This document shows, piece by piece, positions 55,158 to 64,000 of a DNA stretch of 64,000 nucleotides; the stretch's first letter is position 1; each line of letters opens with the position of its first letter. The notes beneath the pieces are model-generated. The model saw only the letters and a program-made list of their open reading frames with translations. It ran no database searches and was not told the DNA's origin. The translations under genes and the position numbers were made by a program. This DNA comes from Macrophomina tecta. Taxonomy: Eukaryota; Ascomycota; Dothideomycetes; Botryosphaeriales; Botryosphaeriaceae. Location of the stretch: NCBI GenBank assembly GCA_024180945.1, contig JAKSGN010000007.1, positions 310,001 to 374,000 on the forward strand, given 5' to 3'.

Positions 55158-56534
55158 ATGGCAGCAGCCCGACTCTCTCACTCAATGCCTCGCCGGCTTC
55201 TCTCGCGGCGCCCAGCGACGGCCACCATCCTCCTCCACCCCGCACCACGCCGCACGCACCCGACGACCCTCCATCTGCTCCCCCGCGCCGGCACCCTCTC
55301 CTTCTCCACCACCACCTCCACGCGCTTCATGGACACGACCCTCTTCACCGCAACCCAGCTCACCGTCCGCGATGCCGTCGCCCAGCTCTGCACGCAGTTC
55401 CCCAACAGCTACTGGCGGCACCATGACGCCACCTCCACCGATCCAACGTCCTTCCACGCCGCGCTCGCCTCGGCCGGGTGGCTGGGCATCGCGCTGCCGG
55501 AAGCGCTGGGTGGCAGCGGCCTTGGTATCTCAGAAGCGACGCTGATGATGCAGACCATCGCCGAGTCTGGGGCGGGCATGGCGGGCGCGCAGGCGATCCA
55601 CGCGAACGTGTACGCGACGCAGCCGCTGGCCAAGTTCGGCACGCCAGCGCAGCTGCGCGACACCATTCCGCGGGTCGTGAGCGGGGACTGGCGGGTGTGC
55701 TTCGGCGTGACGGAGCCGGATGCGGGGCTGGACACGCTGCGGCTGCGGACGGTGGCGAAGAAGAGCGCGGATGGGCAGACGTACAGCGTGACGGGGCAGA
55801 AGATCTGGATCACGTGCGCGCAGGTGGCGCGCAAGATGATGCTGCTGGCGCGGACGACGCCGGTGGAGAAAGTGGCGAGGCCTAGCGAGGGTTTGTCGCT
55901 ATTTTGCGTGGATTTGGAGCGGGGAAGGCCTGGATTGGAGATGCGGAGGATTGCGAAGATGGGGGGCAGAGCGGTCGATGCGAACGAGGTCTTCTTCGAC
56001 AATTATGAGATTCCGGCAGATGCGTTGATTGGGGAGGAGGATAAGGGGTTCAAGATCATTCTGCATGGGATGAATGCTGAGAGGTGCCTGTTGGCTGGCG
56101 AAGCGCTGGGGTTGGGTTACGCCGCGCTGAAGAGGGCAGTCGAGTACGCGAAGGAGAGGGTTGTCTTCCAGCGGCCGATTGGGATGAATCAGGCTATCGC
56201 GCATCCGCTGGCGGACGCATATATGAGGCTGGAGGGTGCAAAACTGGCAACGTACCATGCGGCGAGACTGTATGATGCAAGCCAGACAGATGAGTCCATC
56301 ACACAGCATGCCATCGGCGTGGCAGCTAACAGCGCAAAGTACATGGCAGCCGAAGCTGCCTTTACGGCTTGCGAAAGGGCAGTATTGACGCATGGAGGGA
56401 TGGGGTACGCTGCTGAATACGATGTGGAGCGCTGGTTCAGGGAATGCCTGGTGCCCAGGATAGCGCCAGTGAGCCGGGAGATGATCCTGAACTTCATCAG
56501 CGAGAAGGTCCTCGAGCTACCCCGCAGCTACTAA
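55158..56534 (+). CDS. Acyl-CoA dehydrogenase, mitochondrial type
   Basis: A single exon of 458 residues. The first 50 residues are Arg/Ser/Thr-rich without acids (MAAARLSHSMPRRLLSRRP), a typical mitochondrial presequence. The three acyl-CoA dehydrogenase parts follow: an N-terminal helical domain with LGIALPEALGGSGLG, the central beta domain with CFGVTEPDAGLDT and GQKIWITCAQVA (FAD contacts), and the C-terminal helical domain with RVVFQRPIG and THGGMGYAAEYDVERWFRE. The length is normal for this family with a transit peptide. It oxidises acyl-CoA to enoyl-CoA in beta-oxidation or branched-chain amino-acid breakdown. It is convergent with the Zn2Cys6 regulator gene, only about 90 bp away. Confidence 0.94.
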   Translation: MAAARLSHSMPRRLLSRRPATATILLHPAPRRTHPTTLHLLPRAGTLSFSTTTSTRFMDTTLFTATQLTVRDAVAQLCTQFPNSYWRHHDATSTDPTSFHAALASAGWLGIALPEALGGSGLGISEATLMMQTIAESGAGMAGAQAIHANVYATQPLAKFGTPAQLRDTIPRVVSGDWRVCFGVTEPDAGLDTLRLRTVAKKSADGQTYSVTGQKIWITCAQVARKMMLLARTTPVEKVARPSEGLSLFCVDLERGRPGLEMRRIAKMGGRAVDANEVFFDNYEIPADALIGEEDKGFKIILHGMNAERCLLAGEALGLGYAALKRAVEYAKERVVFQRPIGMNQAIAHPLADAYMRLEGAKLATYHAARLYDASQTDESITQHAIGVAANSAKYMAAEAAFTACERAVLTHGGMGYAAEYDVERWFRECLVPRIAPVSREMILNFISEKVLELPRSY

Positions 56535-56627
56535 CCGAAAACAAGATCACATAGATTATTGCGCCAGAAATAAAAGCTTACCTTCCATGCGGAATCATAT
56601 TTGGCGAGCGTGCAGTAAAAATGGCCT

Positions 56628-58737
56628 TCATCCCGTCTGGGCCGGGCTGCTGCTCAAACGTTGCTGTGGGTCAAAGAGGAAGCCAAGATCCGGCGCCGAA
56701 TTATCCACCCCTTCCCAGCTCGTGTTGAAGAAATTCAAATACAAGTCGGACCCAAGCGCTTCCGGATGCTGTTGGAGCAGAGGTTCTGAGTGCTGAGTTT
56801 CGCCGACGCTCCGAGTAGCGTCGGTGTTGTCGTTGTTCGAGAGAGCTCCAACCGGGGGCTGTCCTCGCTCGTTGTCGGCTTGATCCCCGCGCAATCTTCG
56901 GGCGGTAGATTCATCCAAGTACTGAAAGAAAAGGTCGAGGACCACATTGTTAATACTCCAGTAGTTTTGGACCTCTTTCAGTCCAAGAAGACACATTTGC
57001 GCCCGGGTCTCAGCCAGCCTCTTGGGGACGCCCTCGGCTGTTCGGATCTCGATGACGTGGATGCAGAGCGCAGCAAACAGCGAGGTAATCCTGGGTTCGG
57101 TCAGTATCCCTTCACAAGATTTGCAGCATTGGCGGCTCACATGTGCATTTGACCAAAGCGAATGGTCTTCTGGGCCAGCATATCCTCCGAGATTCTGCTA
57201 ATCTGACGAGCCGCACCAATGGCTGCCTGTTTTTCCGCTGGATCATGATTCTGAAGAAAGCTTCCCCGATGGATCAAGATGCGCAAGTGGCTAACTCAGT
57301 GCGTCAGTAGGGTTCAGCATGATTGACAGAGACAACAGGCGTCAGACTTGTAAGCTAAGTGGATGAGATACACCCAAACAGAGGATCCTTCCGGGTCTGG
57401 TACATTTCTCATTCCATCTGGGAGGCTTGCTTTCCACTGCTCCAAGGCGTCTTTGAGTTGCTGGGCGTCTTCCCTGGTAGAAGGCATGCGACCAGGCACA
57501 AAATGTGTGTCGATGATCCGCCCGAGAAGTCGAGCGATTTCAACGAGCTTGATGGCATATACCACATGGTCGATATGCGGAGCCCCGAAAGATGTGTGGG
57601 GATTTTGGTCTGTATCGTGTCCGAAGTCCGCATGAGTAAGCATTTCAATATCGCAGTCCTCGTCTCGAATCCGACTCGGTAGTCCGAGCGAAGCGGCAGC
57701 CTGGCGCTCGCGGACGTAAATCGACCACCACAGCCGCTTCCGGAGACCAGCAGTTCTGGTATCTCTGGTGGTAAAGCGGGTGGACCTGTGGAGCCCAAAT
57801 GTCTGTGCGAGTGCTATGGCCACGCCAAGCCAGTATCGCACATCCCTCATATTGGAAGGACCGCCACGCCAGAAGCTCATAAGGAATAGAGATTGCAGAA
57901 CGGTTAATTGGTCCTTATCCCAGTCGGCATCAAAAAGAAGGCGGGCTCTGTTGTAGAAGGACGACTTGGCGTGGAAGCGACACGTAAAGCCCATTGAGGA
58001 AATGACGCTATCATCACAGTATGTAGAGGCAACCAGCAGTATTGCCTGAAGCAAAAGCGGAGAAATATCATTCGTTAAGAGCTTTGCAGCAATGTCAGCT
58101 CGGTCCACTATTGGGAAGCACGCATGGAACCAGGTGAAATAAGCGCGCAAGGCAGGCAGACTATTTCGTAGGTCGGGGACAGCCAGAGCACCTGCATCTC
58201 TAAGGTAATCCTCGGTTCTCCCACTTTGGCTTCCCTCATATGGGAGAGCACCGCCGGGCGTACTGAACATTCCGGGATACGAAAGGTTGGCCCGTCCACT
58301 GTGGGATGGGGTGTTTTGGCGGGGGACACAGGTCAACAGATTGGATTCTCCGAAGAAGAGACTACTTGCTGTCCCAGGAGGCAGCGGAGGTGTTCCTCGA
58401 GTAGTTGAAGTATCATCACCTTGGCTGTGGCGGGGCTCTGTCGTGCAGCTGTGCTGGACGTGCGGGGGACCTGCGGGGTCTGAGGTTTTAGCAGCAGACT
58501 TGCGCGGGTAGCTGGGTTCGCATGTCTCAGCATCAAATGCGGTCAGGTGCGAAGAGCTTATTACCGGCCTCTTTTGGACGGCAGAAGCTCGCAGGCGGAA
58601 CCCGACGAGCGGCAGTTGGCGCAGGGCTGAGACTCGGCGACATTGCAGCGAACACGGCGGGCGTTGCACTGGCGACAGGCTTGCTTAGCACGCTTCCTGG
58701 TGTGAGTGGCTCGTGACGATTGGGATTCGGCTGGCAT
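56628..58737 (-). CDS. Zn2Cys6 transcription factor with fungal_trans domain
   Basis: A four-exon model gives 649 residues: 58737-58565, 58511-57348, 57290-57141 and 57090-56628, with introns of 53, 57 and 50 bp. The zinc cluster uses C21, C24, C31, C39, C42 and C49 after a basic start (RKRAKQACRQC). The middle homology region includes AYFTWFHACFPIVDRADIA, SLFLMSFWRGG, YWLGVAIALAQTFGLHR and KRLWWSIYVRERQAA, the hallmark of AmdR/CTF1-like fungal regulators. The splice at 57347 restores YNHLRILIHRGSF. Such factors often control nearby catabolic genes; the convergent acyl-CoA dehydrogenase is a candidate target by position only. Confidence 0.92.
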
Positions 58738-59158
58738 AGGTAAGTCGGCTGTATGTACGCGGCAAAGAGAGTGTGTGTTTGTGGTGGGGAGGAGTCGAGT
58801 CGCCAGGCCGCACAGATCCAATCGCCGGCGCAATTCCGCCTGACGTCATGACCAAGACGGCAAGACAAACAATAGGCAGTAATCGTCGCCGATTACCTGA
58901 TTCCCCATTGTGGGCTTCCTCGTGCGGCCAAGGATTCCGGCCCCGCTCCCTTTACAAATAGCCCGTTTCTCACGCTGGCACGAACACTGACGCTTACGAA
59001 GCTGGACTGGTTCCTGCACAGCTCGCGCCAACGAAAGGCCGAACCACCTGATGCCTTGATACTATAAGACCTGATATTCACCGCTCGGCCATGACTCAGT
59101 CGCTCACATATTCCCCACTATCAGACGTCGATTAATCTTCAGCCACGTCCCTGCCAAC
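58738..59158. promoter_or_regulatory. Divergent promoter region of Zn2Cys6 regulator and small protein
   Basis: About 420 bp between the two divergent starts. No gene. Likely holds both promoters; no motif assigned. Confidence 0.45.
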
Positions 59159-59572
59159 ATGTCCGACACCACATCCATTCTCACCATCGGCCTCGAATTC
59201 GACTGGACCGAAGCCAACCGAGGGGACAAGTTCGACGTGTCCAAGATCCGCGCCGCAGTGAGCCGGGGGCTGGAGGAGCTGAAGAGCGTGCCTGGCGTGG
59301 AATCCGACGTCTATTTCGTCGTCCCGGATAAGCAAGGCCTGTTCGACGAGATCGCGGCCAAGCTGCGCGACGGGCACGGCGGGAAGCCATGGAGCGGCGT
59401 CATCATCGGCTGGGGCGTGAGAGGTGTCGATGAGACCACTCCGCTGTTTGAGGCGCTCATGAACCTCATCAAGGATACATCCCCGTCCTCCAAATTTCTA
59501 TTTACCGGGCCCGGCGGCGTTCAGTTCGAGGCTGTCGAGAGGAACTTTCCGCATTTGAAGAGGCCCGCCTGA
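59159..59572 (+). CDS. Small conserved-looking cytosolic protein
   Basis: A single exon of 137 residues with an ATG in good context (CCAACATGTCC). The sequence alternates beta-like and helical stretches (GVESDVYFVVPDKQGLFDEIAAKL, WSGVIIGWGVRG, PSSKFLFTGPGG) and has a GWGVRG loop. It lacks a signal peptide or membrane segment. No family name is known to me. The compact alpha/beta pattern and clean frame argue for a real gene. Confidence 0.7.
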   Translation: MSDTTSILTIGLEFDWTEANRGDKFDVSKIRAAVSRGLEELKSVPGVESDVYFVVPDKQGLFDEIAAKLRDGHGGKPWSGVIIGWGVRGVDETTPLFEALMNLIKDTSPSSKFLFTGPGGVQFEAVERNFPHLKRPA

Positions 59573-59899
59573 GGCCTGCTCCGCAGACGCGTGAGCATCT
59601 ACAGCATCTCATCCAAGACAGTACTGATGAGACTCTAGTGCCATTCTTGAATCGAAGATTGAATCTATAGGTGTTATAGCGTCGTCGTTCTCTAGGTAAC
59701 AACAATCTCGGTCGATCATCTCCTCATTCTCATCACCTCCTGCCCCAATGTATCTTAAAATTACTACTTGACTCACTTCCGATAACTAAGTTAAATGGTA
59801 GTGCACTCCACAAAGCCGTTCTGCTGTCTAGCGCCCTTATGAGCCCTAATGCCAATCAAATCGCATCTCCCGGCAGCTTTGTCTTTCGCGACAAGACAG
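59573..59899. other. Intergenic region, no gene found
   Basis: AT-rich spacer between the small protein gene and the ArgJ relic. No N-terminal (alpha-chain) ArgJ sequence was found here. Confidence 0.5.
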
Positions 59900-60628
59900 C
59901 GGTATCCTGTGCACCAACGCGCCTGCAACCGCTGATACCATGCAGCGTCTGCTCTCGATCGCGGTGATAAGTCCTACAGCTGCGCCCCCGTCAACGGCGA
60001 CACGTCCACAAACGACATGGTGGTCATGCTTGCCAACGGCGCCGCAGGCAGGGCTACTGTCACCTTCGACCCCGCCGTCAGCACTTTCTCGCAGTCAGCC
60101 GACTTCCGGGCGATGCAGCGCACGCTGAGCGGCATTGCGGCCGACCTGGCCAAGCTGTTCGTCCCCGACGGCGAAGGCGCAATCACGCCTATGGTCATCC
60201 GCATGCGCAACTCACCGCCCGAGGCGGCTGCTAGGCTCGCCGCCGGCGCTGTCGCACGCTCCGTTCTTTGTCAAGACCGCGGCGTACGGCGGTGACCCGG
60301 GCGCCTGGGGTGTGTTGCTCGCCGCTCTGGGCTCCTCGCTTGTCGACACGCCGTTCGCCGCCATGGGCGTCATCGTGCCCAGCTCGGCCTTCATCAGCCT
60401 CGTGCCGCCGACCGCGGCCCCGTGCTGAAGTGCCTGGACCGGGGCGCCTCAGCCGAAGTGGACGATGTGAGAGTCACAGCGCTCATGGCGAAGGAAGACA
60501 TCGAGGCTCTCATCGACCTTAGGGATGACGGCGGCGACGTGGGGCCGGGGGATGCTACCAACACTGTGTATTGGACGTGCAACCTGACGCATGACTTCAT
60601 TAACATCAAAAGCGGATTCAGCACCTGA
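59900..60628 (+). pseudogene. argJ-like: ArgJ-type glutamate N-acetyltransferase relic (beta-chain region)
   Basis: Translating in changing frames gives, in order, ILCTNAPATADTMQRLLSIAV, DKSYSCAPVNGDTSTNDMVV, MLANGAAGRATVTF, FRAMQRTLSGIAADLAKLFV, DGEGAITPMVIRM, PFFVKTAAYGGDPGAWGVLLAALG and, at the end, TNTVYWTCNLTHDFINIKSGF. These match the beta chain of mitochondrial ornithine acetyltransferase (ArgJ), including the GDTSTND loop, DGEGA and the DP.WG segment. Frame changes are needed near 59965 (one base lost), near 60260 (two bases lost) and near 60405. The whole alpha chain and the self-cleavage Thr are missing upstream. It is a dead, partial copy of an arginine-biosynthesis gene; the working copy must be elsewhere. 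Confidence 0.82.
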
Positions 60629-62142
60629 TCATTGTGGGGTCGCATGCAACGAATTAGGCCACATTGGGCTGCAAGGCACAGCGAGCAAACAAATGAAACA
60701 TTGCTGTAGAGCGCACATTCTTGATTAACTTTTCAGCCACTGCTACCGCGAGTGTTGCCTCTTACGGCCCCGCCTCGGCCCGCCTGTTGACCTGGTCTCG
60801 GAGTAACACACGCATACTCCATTCGCTCATGCCTGTGCGGCCGTGAAACATATCGTTATTTTCGACGGCCAGAAGGTCATCAACTTCTCAGCGGTGCCGG
60901 ACCTGCACCGGGCCTTATTGAGGAGTGCGTCCAGCTCGTCCAGCAGCCCGTCAGCGCAGAAGGTGGGTGCCCATGAATGCTCTCCAATCGGTCCAAGAAT
61001 ACTGTGGAATGTTTTGGGGGCTGATATAGCGCCGCAAAGGCATCTGGGCATATACTCTCCCATTGCTCGTAGGATGGTTCGCAATGTTATGGCGTCTTCT
61101 CGAGAAACTTCCTCGTAGGCAGTCTGACCACTGAGCCATTTGTATGAATGGTAGCAATTTTGAGCCAGGTAGTCATCACATACTCCTACCTTCAAAAGTA
61201 AGGGCCGCTTTCTTGGAAGGATATCCGGCACCCTGGGCATCAAAAGCCACCAGGCCAATAACGGCTTGCGTCTATCTCGAGAACCCCATTAGGCCATGTC
61301 CAAGTCGCAATGGTCATTTGAGACCTGAAAGGAGATTCAGCGCCTTGGCGTTGTTAGAACAGCCTCTTGGAGAAACACTGGTAACTTTCGAATGCGCCAG
61401 TCGAGTTACGAGCTATCATCAACAAATCCCATCTCTCTCATCAGCCGGTCGGCCACGCCAATTTTTACCTGCACGAGGCCATCCGCACCCATAGTGATTG
61501 CTGGGCCACTCAGAAAATCGGGAAGGAGCTGCTGTGGCTGGCCATTTTGGAAAGCCTCGCCCTTGCTCAAGCCCAGAAACTCGAGATTGTCGGCTGCTCT
61601 GATCCGGCCGATGGACGCCGACGGCAATTACAGTCGTCATGAAAGCGAAGAGCCACAACGTCTGCCGCAGCCAACCCTAGGCTCATCCAATTGCCAATTC
61701 AAACTCAAGAGGTGACTTCGGTGGTCCATATCATGCTACCCGAGTTTGCTTGATCCACTGTTTCGGTCGTCAAATTCCAACTTTCGGAAGATCTGGATAA
61801 TTCTATTACACAGAGCTCATCTATCAGCCCTCAGAAGATATACACAGATTCATTGGGGGAAAAAATGAAAAGCCTGAGGAATACACGTTAACAGAGGACT
61901 ACGGCGCAGAAAAGATGCAACGCCACGTTAAAAAAAAAAAAAAAAATCCAGTAGGCTCTTCTTCAGCCTCACGCTTCTGCCTGCTTACGATGAGCATGAA
62001 AATACGGCGTCATTTAACCTGCATAAGCGCTGCTCGATATAAAGACGTATGTACAAACGAATTTCATTCATGCTACGCAGTTCTTACCAGATCCGCCTCG
62101 TCTACGCCGCTGGCCACCACAACCCACACTATCCCCACCGGC
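60629..62142. other. 1.5-kb region with unassigned minus-strand frames and A17 tract
   Basis: Two minus-strand open frames, 60827-61258 (143 codons, Cys-rich) and 61406-61627 (reading SIGRIRAADNLEFLGLSKGEAF and ADGLVQVKIGVADRLMREMG), look partly coding-like. They may be exons of one unknown gene or remnants. No family is recognised. An A-run of 17 lies at 61930-61946. Confidence 0.4.
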
Positions 62143-63451
62143 TCAAGCCTCCGGACTCTCATCGATCCACCCCACGTTCCCGAACTCGCCACTGAACGGA
62201 TACTGGAACACCTTCTCCAGACTGCCATACGGCTCATACTCGGCCTCCGTCAACACCTTCGTAATATTCGCCACCCTCCTCCCGGTCTCATTCCAACCCG
62301 GCCCAAAGTCCTCATACTCCGCCATAAACGTGTAATTGTTGGTCCTCGGATCCGTGCTCCCCCAGACGATGTACCCGCTCGGCTTGATGCTGTCATCGAG
62401 CCACGTGTTTGCGAAGATGGAGCGATGCTGCGCATTCCAGGGCCTGCCGAGGGCGCAGAGCCCGGCGATGGAGAGCGAGGCGTTGGCCTTCTCGACGACG
62501 CTGTCGTGGATGTAGACGCCGTAGGCGTTGGGGAAGGACGTATTGGTGCCCTTCCAGGCGGTGATGCCGCCGCCGCAGGAGCGGAGAGAGAGCTGCGATG
62601 ACTGGATCCAGGCGGTGCCGAAGCCGTAGAGGAAGTCGGTTTGGCCGGCGATGATGGAGTCGTAGAAGTAGGCGTTGCCGAGCTTGCCGATGTAGACCTT
62701 GCGGTTTGGCGTTAGTTGGTGGGGAAAAGGGATTCTCGGAGGCATGCTTGTTTGTTGCGTGTAGTGGACGAGTGGGGATGACACTTACGGTGTCCTGGTA
62801 GCTGTAGAAGCCGCAGAAGTAGAAGCCCGCGTTGGCGTAGCTGATGCTAATGGCGAGTGCCGGGCCGGCCGAGTAGGGCGCGTAGTCGTTGACGAAGTCG
62901 ACGTTGTATGCGCGGAAGTCCTCGTTGCCGAAGGGCGTGCCGGCGGGGACGGCGTAGCCGGTGGGCCCGCTGCTTGTTAGGCTGCTCTCGAGGGTCGGCG
63001 CGACAGTGAGGACAGAGGTATAGGCGTTGTCGAAGGTGTTGATCGAGTTGCCAGTGGCCTGACGCCAGAGGATCTTAACGCCGTTGGTGGAGGAATTGTT
63101 CGGGGATGAAGTCTGCCCGAGGAGCGTCACTGGTCCCGGGCGGGTGATATTGACTTGCTCAACATAGGTGCCGGGAAGAATGAGGATGGTGGCGGGTGTG
63201 GTGGTGTTGCCGAGGGAAAGGATAGCTGATTGGACAGAGGTAAAGGAGGTGCTGTTGTTAGCCGTCACGGTGCTGTTTGGACTGACGAGCAGCGTTCCGG
63301 GTACGCAGCCCGCCAGGGGGTCGGCAGATGGAGCCTGGCATTCAGCGCGACTGTATGCAAATGTCGGTGAAGCAAGAAAAGCTGAAAGGACGGATAGAGA
63401 CAGGAGGGACGCCATGGCATTGCCAGACGTAAGGGAAGAAAAGGCTGCCAT
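62143..63451 (-). CDS. Secreted pectin methylesterase (carbohydrate esterase family 8)
   Basis: A two-exon model gives 405 residues: 63451-62789 and 62697-62143, with a 91-bp intron carrying a CTAAC branch site. A signal peptide is present, most clearly from the second ATG (63415, MASLLSLSVLSAFLASPTFA). Family motifs are in order: GTYVEQ near 95, FYSYQDT at the end of exon 1, GQTDFLYG (catalytic Asp) and LGRPWN (Arg). Several N-x-S/T sites suggest glycosylation. It removes methyl esters from pectin outside the cell, indicating a plant-associated or saprotrophic life style. Intron removal is required to join QDT to VYIGKLGNAYFYDS. Confidence 0.93.
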
Positions 63452-64000
63452 GGCACGGGAAGCTCAAGGGACAACCGTTGGAAAGGAGAGCGCAGAACTG
63501 CCGATCACATTATGTACCTGGGAGTGGGGACTTATCATGACTTTGACAGCTGCACGGCATCCGCCAGCAACCGGGGAATTGGAGGCAATTGCAGGGGAAT
63601 TTGAGGGGTGTGAAGATGCCGATATGGGGACACGGATGTTTTGCTGCAGGAAACATGCATGCAACTGCGGAGCGGCAAGCCTTGCGGGACAAGCGAGATG
63701 GCAGATTGCCTAGAATTTGGCTCATCCGGGGAAAGTGTGGGGTTTGGCCGGACCTGGGGTAGGCAGGGATATCGCCGTGACGGTGCATTTCTTCCACCAG
63801 TAACCTACGTCGTTGGAGCTCCACGAGTCAGCCCCGAGGCTCGGACCAAGTATCAGGATTGAGCAAGCTTTGGCGAAGCAATAAGGAATTGTGCGGCTTT
63901 CAATGGCGCACTCTTATCAGTTCTGACTTTGCGAGGCGAATGACGTTTCAGGTGCCGCAAACTAGGCTGAATACTCCGCAAATGGGTAAGATGGTCAATA
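63452..64000. other. Upstream flank of pectin methylesterase gene
   Basis: Promoter-side sequence of the pectinesterase gene up to the window edge. Open frames on both strands here are short and without motif. Confidence 0.5.

Noticed and set aside
1..64000. tRNA genes
   Set aside because: GTTCGAA-like sequences (for example near 45250 and 53738) lack matching acceptor and anticodon stems.

Overview
The window is nuclear DNA of a filamentous ascomycete. The genes have short GT-AG introns (about 47-170 bp) with CTAAC/CTGAC-like branch sites, and there are several Zn2Cys6 regulators, a fungal non-reducing polyketide synthase (NR-PKS), an adenylation-reductase enzyme and a GPI-type surface protein. 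Most gene models here were joined by hand across introns; every join given keeps the reading frame and restores a family motif or the expected alignment.

Region 1 (1-27 kb) is a secondary-metabolite gene cluster. It starts with the 3' end of a 2-oxoglutarate/Fe(II) oxygenase. A divergent cytochrome P450 / MFS exporter pair follows, then a short-chain dehydrogenase (SDR) and a three-repeat Myb regulator. The core is a divergent pair sharing a promoter of about 490 bp: an NR-PKS of 2551 residues (SAT-KS-AT-PT-ACP-MT-TE, minus strand) and a 1072-residue A-T-R carboxylic-acid-reductase-like enzyme (plus strand). An AflR-like Zn2Cys6 regulator and two more SDRs follow. The simplest reading is that the PKS makes and hydrolyses off a C-methylated, probably monocyclic aryl acid, the A-T-R enzyme reduces it to the aldehyde, and the oxidases and SDRs tailor it.

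Region 2 (27-49 kb) is looser. It holds decayed genes (a Baeyer-Villiger monooxygenase pseudogene, the 5' part of a sugar-transporter gene, a zinc alcohol dehydrogenase relic) among intact ones: a monocarboxylate-type transporter, a seven-exon LaeA-like methyltransferase with a GC-AG intron, a secreted GPI-type protein, an epoxide hydrolase and a salicylate-hydroxylase-like FAD monooxygenase. The last two could belong to the cluster or to a neighbouring catabolic module. About 5 kb (44.3-49.3 kb) has no intact gene.

Region 3 (49-64 kb) looks like ordinary accessory genome: a dual C2H2 + Zn2Cys6 regulator, an F-box-like protein, a membrane/coiled-coil protein of uncertain start, a mitochondrial-type acyl-CoA dehydrogenase divergent from another Zn2Cys6 regulator, a small conserved-looking protein, a frameshifted ArgJ (ornithine acetyltransferase) fragment and a secreted pectin methylesterase.

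No tRNA, rRNA, CRISPR array or intact transposable element was recognised.
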